Shown in pieces: positions 6,555 to 13,673 of a stretch of DNA of 18,256 bases. The position numbers and the translations under genes are program-made. Numbering within the stretch: the stretch's first letter is position 1; each line of letters opens with the position of its first letter. The stretch is from positions 1-18,256 of the forward strand of contig JAIWNU010000124.1 of assembly GCA_020216655.1 (NCBI GenBank). Reading direction: 5' to 3'. This stretch comes from Treponema sp. (GTDB lineage Bacteria > Spirochaetota > Spirochaetia > Treponematales > Breznakiellaceae). The notes under the pieces are model-generated. The model was not told the origin of the DNA, searched no databases, and saw only the letters and a list, made by a program, of their open reading frames with translations.

Positions 6555-7563
6555 GTCGTCCTGCGACGAATGCGCCGCAGCAGTGGTGGAGGATGGCAAA
6601 AAAATACTTTCCAATGTGGTTGCCACCCAGATACCCTTTCATGAGATATACAACGGGGTCGTACCTGAAATAGCAAGCCGCATGCATACCGAGTGGATCA
6701 GCGGCGTGGTTAAAACGGCCCTCTCTGATGCGGGGTGCAAACCAGAGGACATAGATGCCGTTGCAGCTACAGCCCAGCCCGGGCTTCTGGGTTCCCTCTT
6801 AGTGGGGCTTAGTTTCGGCAAGGCCTTTGCGTATACTCTGGATAAGCCCTTTATCGCTGTCGATCACATGCTAGCCCATCTCTATGCGCCTATGCTTTCT
6901 GAACAGGTAGATTATCCCTTCCTTGGCCTCCTGGTATCCGGCGGGCACAGCATTATTTGCCGGGTGGATGACTTTGACTCCATAACAGTTTTGGGAACCA
7001 CCATAGATGACGCGGTGGGTGAAGCCTTTGACAAGGTCGCCAAATTTTACGGTTTTGGATATCCCGGCGGGGTATATATTGATAGGCTTGCTAAAAAGGG
7101 TGACAGCAGCGCCTTTAAGTTCCCCATGCCAAACCTGTATAAGGGTGAGCATCGGTACGACGTATCCTATTCGGGGCTGAAAACTGCGGTCATCAACCAG
7201 ATTGAACAATTCAGGCAGCTTGATGAACAGGGGCAGCCTGCGGCCCTGAGCCCTGAAAATATCGCTGCCTCTTTCCAAAAAACTGCCATCGACATATTGC
7301 TGCGGAGCCTGTATCGGGCGGTGGAAGATACGGGGCTCACCACAGTGGTCGCTGGGGGAGGAGTAGCTGCAAACTCCTACCTCAGGCGCTGTCTTGCTGA
7401 ACGGCAGGATCTCCGCTGCCTGTTTCCTCCCCTTGATTTATGCGGAGATAACGGGGCCATGGTGGCTGGTTTGGGCTATAAATACTTGGCCCGGGGAGAT
7501 CGCTCGCCATGGACGGTTACCGCTTCTGCCCGTGTTAAGGCCTTTAAGCGCCGCTATCCATAA
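6535..7563 (+). CDS. tsaD: tRNA N6-adenosine threonylcarbamoyltransferase
   Basis: A 342-residue TsaD (Gcp/YgjD) protein that transfers threonylcarbamoyl to A37 of ANN-decoding tRNAs, acting with TsaB, TsaE and TsaC, none of which is in this window. Motifs: LGIESSCDE at 4-12, the NGVVPEIASRMH block at 40-51, the metal ligands HMLAH with His111 and His115, LLVSGGHS near 136, the GEAFDKVAKFYGFGYPGG block, VAGGGVAANSYLR, and a C-terminal DNGAMVAGLG carrying the third metal ligand. The usual SCDET reads SCDEC here. An in-frame TTG lies at 6529; I chose the ATG at 6535. The start overlaps the preceding gene by 20 bases with only a weak GGGA ten bases upstream, so translation is probably coupled. 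The 3' end overlaps the opposing ATPase gene by 20 bases. Confidence 0.96.
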   Translation: MKVLGIESSCDECAAAVVEDGKKILSNVVATQIPFHEIYNGVVPEIASRMHTEWISGVVKTALSDAGCKPEDIDAVAATAQPGLLGSLLVGLSFGKAFAYTLDKPFIAVDHMLAHLYAPMLSEQVDYPFLGLLVSGGHSIICRVDDFDSITVLGTTIDDAVGEAFDKVAKFYGFGYPGGVYIDRLAKKGDSSAFKFPMPNLYKGEHRYDVSYSGLKTAVINQIEQFRQLDEQGQPAALSPENIAASFQKTAIDILLRSLYRAVEDTGLTTVVAGGGVAANSYLRRCLAERQDLRCLFPPLDLCGDNGAMVAGLGYKYLARGDRSPWTVTASARVKAFKRRYP

Positions 7564-8506
7564 GAGCGCGCAGGTCTTCGTTGTCTGGGTACAAGCGAGG
7601 GCTTTCGGGTATTGGCTGAGAAGCAATGCGGCCCGCAATAGCTAAAATGGCCTGGGAAAAAGGTGACTCTTTTTGGATCAGCAGGGCGGGTTTTCGGGAT
7701 GCGACCGATAGGCTGACCACGGGGTCCCGCGGAATGTATCCGATGTATTCTACCTGCAGATCCAAGTTCTTTTTTGCGATTTCCCTGAGTTTTATACCAA
7801 CCGACAGGTCCTGGGGACCGCTGCCCATATTTAAAATGATACGGGGATACAATTTTTCTACCTGGGCAATGCCGTTTTGCGCACCCTCGCTGTATTGTTC
7901 AAGCAGTTTCTGCCGGAGGACCGGATAGGTATTAGCGCTGCCTTCCATTTTTTGAGCGAAAAAAGAAGTTATGAGCTGCCGTTCTGCACTTTTGGGAGGA
8001 AAGGACCGAATGAGAGCACGGTAAAAAGCTGTTTTTAGGAAGGAGTAGGCATTCAAGATGGCGGTGCTTTCTCCCATGGTTACAATAAGACCTGAACTGC
8101 TGGTCAGAAAAAAATCTACCGTATTATATGATGAGCCTGCGCCGAGATCCATTATTATATAGTCGGCGGGAAGACTCATAAGACTCTTAACAATCTTTTG
8201 CTTGGTAAAGAAATCAAGGTTTGCAGTGCCCGGCAGGAGCGTGTCCCCCGGAATAAAGAAGAGCCGGGGAATTCCCGTATCTACCAAAAGGGCTTCTAGG
8301 TTTGTTTCGGTACGATACACAAGGTTTCCAATACCAGGATGGCGATTTTTAATACCCAACAGTGTATGGAGATTGGAAGCTCCTAGATCGAGATCTACGA
8401 GCACTGTTGTTTTTCCGAGTTCTGCGAGGGCTATAGCACAGTTAACGGCGAACACACTTTTGCCGACTCCTCCCTTGCCCGAAGCAACTGGTAGAATTAT
8501 TGCCAT
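7544..8506 (-). CDS. MinD/ParA-superfamily ATPase, FlhG-like
   Basis: A 320-residue cytoplasmic deviant-Walker ATPase. The N-terminus reads VASGKGGVGKS (7-17, Walker A with the signature lysine), followed by LVDLDLGASNLHTLLG (~37-52, the A' region), DYIIMDLGAG (Walker B, near 119-128) and the NTVDFF segment. The C-terminal third has YIGYIPRDPVVSLSVASRKP, the typical late MinD/FlhG block. FlhG-type proteins set flagellar number and position, MinD-type ones place the division site; no flagellar or min gene is adjacent, so I do not choose between them. The MinD C-terminal amphipathic membrane helix is not obvious. I chose the ATG at 8506. It has no Shine-Dalgarno sequence, but -35/-10-like boxes sit at leaderless distance. 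A TTG extension to 8545 would overlap them. The 3' end overlaps tsaD tail-to-tail by 20 bases. Confidence 0.88.
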   Translation of the reverse strand: MAIILPVASGKGGVGKSVFAVNCAIALAELGKTTVLVDLDLGASNLHTLLGIKNRHPGIGNLVYRTETNLEALLVDTGIPRLFFIPGDTLLPGTANLDFFTKQKIVKSLMSLPADYIIMDLGAGSSYNTVDFFLTSSSGLIVTMGESTAILNAYSFLKTAFYRALIRSFPPKSAERQLITSFFAQKMEGSANTYPVLRQKLLEQYSEGAQNGIAQVEKLYPRIILNMGSGPQDLSVGIKLREIAKKNLDLQVEYIGYIPRDPVVSLSVASRKPALLIQKESPFSQAILAIAGRIASQPIPESPRLYPDNEDLRALMDSGA

Positions 8507-8512
8507 ACCATA

Positions 8513-8541
8513 AGTATGCAGTCTTAAGAGTATATGTGCAA
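8513..8541 (-). promoter_or_regulatory. Candidate leaderless-type promoter for the MinD/FlhG-like gene
   Basis: On the minus strand TTGCAC (8541-8536), a 17-base spacer and CATACT (8518-8513) end six bases before the ATG at 8506. The -35 match is weak (TTG only). The -10 hexamer is identical to the one before uvrB. Confidence 0.35.
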
Positions 8542-8568
8542 GCAATTATCTGGGCAGCCCGCAGGGGC

Positions 8569-8597
8569 TTTACATTTTTTTTGTATTCAGTTATAGT
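8569..8597 (+). promoter_or_regulatory. Sigma-70-type promoter for rpmB
   Basis: TTTACA (8569-8574) and TATAGT (8592-8597), each five of six matches to consensus, are separated by exactly 17 bases with a T-rich spacer. The expected start near 8604 gives a 40-base leader containing AGGAAGG (8631-8637) six bases before the rpmB ATG. Confidence 0.65.
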
Positions 8598-8643
8598 GTC
8601 CCATACTTTGTACGTATAGGATACTCCGGAAGGAAGGTTTGTT

Positions 8644-8835
8644 ATGTCACGGACTTGCGATATCTGCGGAAAACACACGGTCACTGGAAATAAGGTCAGC
8701 CATGCCAAAAATCATAGCCGCCGTACCTGGAAACCCAACCTGGTTAAGGTAAAGACAGAAATTCAGGGTACTACCATTACGCTTAAGATGTGCACCCGCT
8801 GTCTTAAGAGCGACTATGTAACCAAAAAAGTGTAA
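8644..8835 (+). CDS. rpmB: 50S ribosomal protein L28
   Basis: A 63-residue ribosomal protein of the large subunit. The opening SRTCDICGK, the NKVSHAKNHSRRTWKPNL block and the closing MCTRCLKSDYV are diagnostic of L28. It is the zinc-binding (C+) form, with cysteine pairs at 5/8 and 50/53. The ATG has AGGAAGG six bases upstream. The gene is monocistronic, with its own promoter and a strong terminator. Confidence 0.97.
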   Translation: MSRTCDICGKHTVTGNKVSHAKNHSRRTWKPNLVKVKTEIQGTTITLKMCTRCLKSDYVTKKV

Positions 8836-8888
8836 GGTTTGCTGATTTCTGCACATTCACGGCCCGCCGTTTTACGGGACCGAAGCAA

Positions 8889-8926
8889 GAAAGGGATGTC
8901 CAAACGCTGAGGGCATCCCTTTTTTA
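8889..8926 (+). terminator. Rho-independent terminator after rpmB
   Basis: AAAGGGATG pairs perfectly with CATCCCTTT, extended by CC/GG inside with a one-base bulge on each side, followed by a T run on the plus strand. On the minus strand the hairpin is followed by TTTCTT, so it may partly serve the opposing metallo-hydrolase gene as well. Confidence 0.9.
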
Positions 8927-8969
8927 TTTATAATTAAACACCTTCTATCGTACTATTTCTTTCGTTTTC

Positions 8970-9806
8970 TCATTCAAGCATAAGATGTAATCCATCGTAA
9001 GCCGGGGCAATGTAGTCTTGGGAAAAATCTCGTTCAAGTAGATAGTCGCAAATTGCTGTGTGAGAATAATCGTGGCAAAGATGGGTAAGGTATGCTTGCC
9101 GGGGACGGACCAGATTGATGATATCAAGTGCCTGGTCAAAGCTGAAATGGGTAGGGTGGGGACGCTTTCGCAGGGCGCCGATGATGAGTATGTCCAGCTG
9201 AGCGAGGAGTAAAAGTGTTTCTTTAGGAATTTGGCTTACATCGGTCAGGTAAGCGCAGCGGCGCCCTGCTTCCTCTACAAGCCAACCGAGGATATGTAAG
9301 CGGCCGTGATATACTGGCAGGGGCGTAAACCTAAGGCTGCCGATGGATACCGAGGCCTCAGGGGTTTCTCTGGTATGCTGCTCTGCATGTTCCGGCCACT
9401 CGGGGCCTAAAACTGTCGGAATAATCCTCGGTTTTCCGCCTCCAATCTGGGTCTCCCTAAAAATATAACTAAACCGTTCCGTTAACTCATGTATGGTCGG
9501 CCGATTTCCGAATACTTTAAGCGGGGTATGAACACTTAAGGGCCTGACATCATCTAATCCATGCAGGTGATCCGCATGGGCATGGGTGAGAAAAACAGCA
9601 TCCAAATGCCCTATTCCTGCCCGAACGGCCTGGAGGCGGAATTCGGGGCCTGTATCTATCACACAGCATTCACCCGTATTGCCTCTGACAAGAAGGGATG
9701 CGCGGTAACGTTGGTCTTTCGGATCCTGTGAATGGCACACTGGACAGGAACAACCGACCACGGGTATCCCATGGGATGTCCCGGTACCGAGGAATTCAAC
9801 AACCAT
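8970..9806 (-). CDS. PhnP-like metallo-beta-lactamase-fold hydrolase
   Basis: A 278-residue cytoplasmic metallo-hydrolase. Near the N-terminus FLGTGTSHGIPVVGCSCPVC gives a Cys19-x-Cys21-x2-Cys24 cluster, the structural zinc site typical of PhnP-type enzymes. THAHADHLHGLDD (74-86) is the catalytic dimetal motif with His75, His77, Asp79 and His80. PVYHG and YLTDVSQIP supply the later metal ligands, and HPTHFSF the final histidines. PhnP hydrolyses the 1,2-cyclic phosphate of ribose 5-phosphate in phosphonate breakdown, but no phn gene is near, so the substrate here is open (another cyclic phosphodiester is plausible). The ATG at 9806 has only AGAGAT before it, and a promoter at leaderless distance. 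It is divergent from the gene at 9881 across 74 bases. Confidence 0.87.
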   Translation of the reverse strand: MVVEFLGTGTSHGIPVVGCSCPVCHSQDPKDQRYRASLLVRGNTGECCVIDTGPEFRLQAVRAGIGHLDAVFLTHAHADHLHGLDDVRPLSVHTPLKVFGNRPTIHELTERFSYIFRETQIGGGKPRIIPTVLGPEWPEHAEQHTRETPEASVSIGSLRFTPLPVYHGRLHILGWLVEEAGRRCAYLTDVSQIPKETLLLLAQLDILIIGALRKRPHPTHFSFDQALDIINLVRPRQAYLTHLCHDYSHTAICDYLLERDFSQDYIAPAYDGLHLMLE

Positions 9807-9812
9807 ATCTCT

Positions 9813-9841
9813 TTTGTACCTAATCTGCGGCGAGCGGTCAA
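9813..9841 (-). promoter_or_regulatory. Promoter with leaderless geometry for the metallo-hydrolase
   Basis: TTGACC (9841-9836), a 17-base spacer and TACAAA (9818-9813) end six bases before the ATG at 9806, placing the predicted +1 on the A of the start codon. The -35 box has the same sequence as the one before the deacetylase gene. Confidence 0.5.
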
Positions 9842-9854
9842 TGGAATGCCGCCT

Positions 9855-9863
9855 TGAGATAAT
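9855..9863 (+). promoter_or_regulatory. Extended -10 element for the 9881 operon
   Basis: TGAGATAAT combines the TGn extension with a GATAAT -10 box. The -35 region 17 bases upstream (CGGTCA) is poor, as is usual for extended -10 promoters. The expected start is near 9870, leaving AGAGAG as the ribosome site. Confidence 0.4.
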
Positions 9864-9880
9864 GGCAAAGAGAGATTATT

Positions 9881-10471
9881 ATGATTTTTATGGCAGATGC
9901 AGAGCTTGTAAGGGTCTTGGACTATATTCTTAATCGTTCCGATGCAAACAGCATCGAGGCTATTGCGGCAGCGGTGGTACGCCGTAAGCGGGACCTTTCC
10001 CTATTTGGTTCTGCAGGGCTTCCGGATCCCAAGCGGTGGGCTCAAAAGGTATCTTCTGAAATTAATATCAACGCAAGTCTCGAAGGAATCCGTAATACGG
10101 TCCGGAACATGGTATCAGAAATGCTCAAGCGGGAAGCTCCTGAACTAAGCGACGAGCAGCGGGAAGAACTGCTCAATGCGTGGGTTCCTGACCAGCGAGA
10201 GGCTAATAATGCAGCGGGTGCCTCAAAACAGCTTCCTTCGGATGTGCTTGCGACAATGGTTCATCAATTTATTGCATTTTCTACAGGAACTATGACCCCA
10301 AAAGAAGATGCAGCCCTTCGCAAAGAACTTGGAGCCTGGCCCGAACGGTATTGGGAATCCTTTCCGCCGCTAATTCGTTCCCTGATTACCGATTATCTCA
10401 ATGGTACTGTAAGTGAAGAAGAATTTGCTTCTAAGTTGCGGACCGGTCTACAGATGGTGAGCAAATCGTAA
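9881..10471 (+). CDS. Hypothetical protein, partner of the downstream histidine kinase
   Basis: A 196-residue soluble protein I do not recognise. It is mainly helical by composition and rich in charged residues, with no signal peptide, membrane helix or metal motif. Visible blocks: VRVLDYILNRSDANSIEAIAAAV near the N-terminus, LPDPKRWAQKVSSEIN, an Arg/Glu-rich amphipathic stretch ending SDEQREELLNAWVPDQ, and a C-terminal LIRSLITDYLNGTVSEEEFASKL. The ATG at 9881 has AGAGAG six bases upstream; an ATG three codons later is possible. Only 12 bases separate it from the kinase gene, so the two are very probably one operon and may share a regulatory task. Confidence 0.75.
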   Translation: MIFMADAELVRVLDYILNRSDANSIEAIAAAVVRRKRDLSLFGSAGLPDPKRWAQKVSSEININASLEGIRNTVRNMVSEMLKREAPELSDEQREELLNAWVPDQREANNAAGASKQLPSDVLATMVHQFIAFSTGTMTPKEDAALRKELGAWPERYWESFPPLIRSLITDYLNGTVSEEEFASKLRTGLQMVSKS

Positions 10472-10483
10472 GGAGTATGTTAC

Positions 10484-11641
10484 ATGGAGCCCTCTGCAAT
10501 GTTATCTTTGCCTTTTACTGATATTGAACGGGATACGGGACCACTTTTAAATGAACAAATCCGCTGGGTTTCCGAATATCGCGGAATGGACTTATTCCAA
10601 GAATTTCCGGTGGCTGTTATGGCCTTTAACCGGCACCGGCAAATTGTGTTTTATAATGAAAAGACAAAGTCATTTTTACCTGATGCTTCGATGAATCCCT
10701 ATGGACTGCGACCGGGAGAAGCCTTTGCCTGTATTCATGCACGGGAAACCGAAGGGGGCTGCGGTACCGCTGCCTTCTGCCGCTATTGCGGAGCTGCCCG
10801 AAGTATCGCCAGTGCACTCTCCGGTGCATTGAATTTACAGGAATGCAAAATTGACAGGACCGTCAGCGATCGGCATTCTCAATTGGATCTTCTGGTATGG
10901 ACCAAACCGTTTCATACCCATGATCAAGTCTTTATTCTAGCTGCCCTGGTTGATGTATCCGCTGAACAGCGCCGGGATACTTTTGAACGCATTTTTTTGC
11001 ATGATATTCTTAATACTGCCACATCGATACATTCGATTCTGTATTTAATCGACGATTCAGAAACTTCTGTCCGACAATATCTAGCCCTTGCAAAGCGGGC
11101 GGTGGACCAACTGACCGAAGAAATAGAAACCCACCGAAGTATATGGGATGCAGAGCAGGGGGCTCTTAGAGTAAATGCCTCTGTGGTAGATGTTTCGGAT
11201 CTTCTGCAGCATGTGAGTTCTCTGTACAGCCGTATGGCGGAAGAACGGGGGATTCTTGTTGAAACCCTTGTTTGTGGTTCAAAAAAGATTATCAGTGATG
11301 CGGTCCTGCTCAAACGGGTTCTGGCTAATCTAGTAAAGAACGCTATAGAAGCCTGCCATCCCGGTGATACGGTAACGCTGGCCTGCAGGGATTTAGGCGA
11401 ATCTATAGAAATAGAAGTAAAGAACCCTGCTGTTATAAGTGAAGAGGTACAGTCGAACCTTTTTAAGCGTGCCTATTCAACAAAAGCCCGTGGACGGGGC
11501 TGGGGAACCTATGCGGCCCGCCTTTTTATAGAAGAGTATTTAGGCGGGCGTATTGGATTTACAAGCTCAGCCGAATCAGGAACGAGCTTTATCATAAGTC
11601 TGCCCGACGACCCTATTTTTCCGCCTGGGAAAAATTCTTAA
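10484..11641 (+). CDS. Soluble sensor histidine kinase with four-cysteine PAS-like module
   Basis: A 385-residue cytoplasmic histidine kinase with no membrane helix. The N-terminal PAS-like part (FPVAVMAFNRHRQIVFYNEK, ~41-60) is followed by a cysteine cluster, Cys83, Cys93, Cys99 and Cys102 (GCGTAAFCRYCGAARS), which suggests metal, Fe-S or redox sensing. The phosphorylation site is the H-box FLHDILNTATS with His173. The ATP-binding domain has the N-box NLVKNAIEAC (~282-291) and a C-terminal G-box GRGWGTYAARLFIEEYLGG. The usual DxGxGI box is replaced by VKNPAVI, which is seen in this kinase subfamily (from memory). The ATG at 10484 has AAGGAG eight bases upstream. No response regulator is adjacent on this strand. 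The 3' end overlaps uvrB by 29 bases. Confidence 0.88.
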   Translation: MEPSAMLSLPFTDIERDTGPLLNEQIRWVSEYRGMDLFQEFPVAVMAFNRHRQIVFYNEKTKSFLPDASMNPYGLRPGEAFACIHARETEGGCGTAAFCRYCGAARSIASALSGALNLQECKIDRTVSDRHSQLDLLVWTKPFHTHDQVFILAALVDVSAEQRRDTFERIFLHDILNTATSIHSILYLIDDSETSVRQYLALAKRAVDQLTEEIETHRSIWDAEQGALRVNASVVDVSDLLQHVSSLYSRMAEERGILVETLVCGSKKIISDAVLLKRVLANLVKNAIEACHPGDTVTLACRDLGESIEIEVKNPAVISEEVQSNLFKRAYSTKARGRGWGTYAARLFIEEYLGGRIGFTSSAESGTSFIISLPDDPIFPPGKNS

Positions 11642-13610
11642 TGCGCTCAATTTCGTCCCGGATAGCCGCGGCTTGTTCAAATTCAAGCCGCTTTGCATGT
11701 TCAAGCATTTCTGCCTCAAGAGCTTTAATGAGCTGCTGTCTCTGGGCGGGTATAAGCACATTGTAAGATTTTTCCAAAACTTCCACGGAAGTAACCGCTG
11801 CGGCTTTTTCTTCTTCCTGGTGCCGTATCAGTATGTCCGCAATAGCCTTCTTGACTGTGGCGGGGGTTATGCCATGGGCTTCATTGTAGGCCATTTGGAT
11901 GCTGCGGCGCCGCTCTGTTTCAGCGATGGCTTGTTTCATGGCGTCGCTCATTCGGTCCGCATACATAATAACCTTGCCTGCCGCATTTCGGGCCGCCCGG
12001 CCTATGATCTGGATAAGGCTGGTAACGGATCGCAAAAAGCCGATTTTATCCGCATCCAGAATGGCAATAAAGGAAACCTCAGGCAGGTCTATACCTTCCC
12101 GTAAAAGGTTAATCCCCACCAGTACATCAAAGTCTCCCTGTCTGAGCTGGGTAAGGATTTCTACCCGCTCAATCGTTTCTACTTCGCTGTGGATATAGCG
12201 GACCCGAAGCCCCAGTCCTGAAAGATAATCGGTGAGGTCCTCAGCCATTTTCTTGGTGAGGGTCAAAACCAGGGAGCGTTCGCCTTTGGCAATGCGTTGT
12301 CTGATTTCTCCGTAAATATCTTCCATTTGGTCTTCGCTGGGGCGCACTTCTATTTCCGGATCTAAAAGACCGGTGGGCCGGATAACCTGTTCAACCACTC
12401 TCACGGACTGTTCCAATTCGGTCGGTCCTGGGGTCGCAGATACAAAAATAGTGGTGGCGAGCCGCTCGACAAATTCGTCGTATCGCAGGGGACGGTTATC
12501 CAAAGCGGAAGGGAGCCTAAAACCATAGTCCACGAGGCTTTGCTTACGGGACCGGTCTCCTGCATACATGGATCCGATTTGGGGAAGGGTAACGTGGCTT
12601 TCGTCAATAAAGGTAAGGTGATCCTTAGGGAAATAATCAATGAGAGTGTCTGGCGGTTCTCCGCTTGCCCGGCCTGCTAAAGGCGCAGAATAGTTTTCTA
12701 TACCGGGACAGTAGCCCATTTCGGTGAGCATTTCTATGTCATATTCGACCCGGGTCTTGAGCCGTTCAGCCTCAAGCAGTTTTCCGGTTTGCTGCAAAAA
12801 TTCATAGCGTTCCGCAAGCTCATTTTTTATTTTTTCTAGTGCCTGGTCTATCATATCCTGGGGCATGACGAACTGCTTGGCTGGATATATCAGTGCCCGA
12901 TCTAAATCTTCCAAAACCTTACCCGAAATAGGATCGAAACGGCGGATCCGGCTTACCATATCCCAGTCCAGTTCTATCCGGTATGCTTCTTCCAGGTACG
13001 CGGGGTAAATCTCTAGTGTATCACCTCGCCTGCGGAAACAGCCCCGGTCCAGCACCGCATCGTTCCGTTCGTATTGCAGTTCTACAAAACGACGCATCAG
13101 GGCATTCGTATCGATATTTTCTCCCACTGCCACGGTGGCGGTCATTTTTCGGTACACTTCTGGGGTTGCAAGGCCGTAGATACAGGAAACGGTGGCAACG
13201 ATGATCACATCCTGCCGTTCCATAAGGCTCCTGGTGGCCGAAAGCCGCATCCGCTCTATTTCATCGTTAATTGACGCATCTTTTTCTATATATAGATCCC
13301 GGCTCGCCACATAAGCCTCGGGCTGATAATAATCGTAATAGGATACAAAATATTCAACCGCGTTATTTGGAAAAAAGCTCTTGAATTCCCGGTACAATTG
13401 GGCTGCCAGGGTTTTGTTATGGCTTATCACCAGGGTTGGTTTCTGGACCTGCTCAATAATTTTGGCCATGGTAAAGGTTTTGCCCGAGCCGGTAACACCC
13501 TTTAAAGTTTGGTATTTGTCTCCCGCTTGGACCCCAGCTGCCAGGGCTGCAATTGCCTGGCCCTGGTCTCCGGCTGGTTCATAAGGAGCTACGACATGGA
13601 ATGGACGCAT
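11613..13610 (-). CDS. uvrB: UvrABC excinuclease subunit B
   Basis: A 665-residue full-length UvrB, the damage-verifying helicase-like subunit of nucleotide excision repair, loaded by UvrA and then binding UvrC. Motifs: GVTGSGKT (38-45, Walker A), the damage-probing beta-hairpin around YYDYYQPEAY (91-100), the SYY/IEKDASIN segment, FIDESHVTLPQIGSMY (Walker B-type DESH), VLVGINLLREGIDLPEVSFI and QIIGRAARN (helicase motifs V/VI), and a C-terminal UVR domain (LEAEMLEHAKRLEFEQAAA ... RDEIERI). The ATG at 13610 has no Shine-Dalgarno sequence; a good promoter ends six bases before it. I see no LexA-type palindrome. It lies 58 bases after the REC-kinase gene on the same strand, so read-through is also possible. 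Its 3' end overlaps the opposing kinase gene. Confidence 0.98.
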   Translation of the reverse strand: MRPFHVVAPYEPAGDQGQAIAALAAGVQAGDKYQTLKGVTGSGKTFTMAKIIEQVQKPTLVISHNKTLAAQLYREFKSFFPNNAVEYFVSYYDYYQPEAYVASRDLYIEKDASINDEIERMRLSATRSLMERQDVIIVATVSCIYGLATPEVYRKMTATVAVGENIDTNALMRRFVELQYERNDAVLDRGCFRRRGDTLEIYPAYLEEAYRIELDWDMVSRIRRFDPISGKVLEDLDRALIYPAKQFVMPQDMIDQALEKIKNELAERYEFLQQTGKLLEAERLKTRVEYDIEMLTEMGYCPGIENYSAPLAGRASGEPPDTLIDYFPKDHLTFIDESHVTLPQIGSMYAGDRSRKQSLVDYGFRLPSALDNRPLRYDEFVERLATTIFVSATPGPTELEQSVRVVEQVIRPTGLLDPEIEVRPSEDQMEDIYGEIRQRIAKGERSLVLTLTKKMAEDLTDYLSGLGLRVRYIHSEVETIERVEILTQLRQGDFDVLVGINLLREGIDLPEVSFIAILDADKIGFLRSVTSLIQIIGRAARNAAGKVIMYADRMSDAMKQAIAETERRRSIQMAYNEAHGITPATVKKAIADILIRHQEEEKAAAVTSVEVLEKSYNVLIPAQRQQLIKALEAEMLEHAKRLEFEQAAAIRDEIERIKNFSQAEK

Positions 13611-13616
13611 AAGTCC

Positions 13617-13645
13617 AGTATGGAACGGCTCTTCTTTTTTTTCAA
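13617..13645 (-). promoter_or_regulatory. Promoter with leaderless geometry for uvrB
   Basis: On the minus strand TTGAAA (13645-13640, five of six to consensus), a 17-base spacer and CATACT (13622-13617) end six bases before the uvrB ATG at 13610. The predicted +1 is the A of ATG. This is the strongest of five such arrangements in the window. Confidence 0.5.
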
Positions 13646-13667
13646 GAGTATCTTAACAGATGTGTAG

Positions 13668-13673
13668 ATTATA
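13668..13673 (-). promoter_or_regulatory. Alternative -10 box upstream of uvrB
   Basis: A perfect TATAAT on the minus strand contains the stop codon of the upstream REC-kinase gene. It has no convincing -35 box and would give uvrB a ~50-base leader without a ribosome site. It competes with the leaderless promoter call. Confidence 0.25.

Noticed and set aside
8860..8885. Small GC-rich hairpin (CCCG...CGGG) after rpmB as an RNA gene or first terminator
   Set aside because: The stem is only four pairs with no T run; the real terminator follows at 8889-8926.
10490..10540. Out-of-frame mini-ORF beginning just after AAGGAG before the 10484 kinase
   Set aside because: Its ATG is one base from the ribosome site, too close to initiate, and the kinase ATG itself has ideal eight-base spacing.
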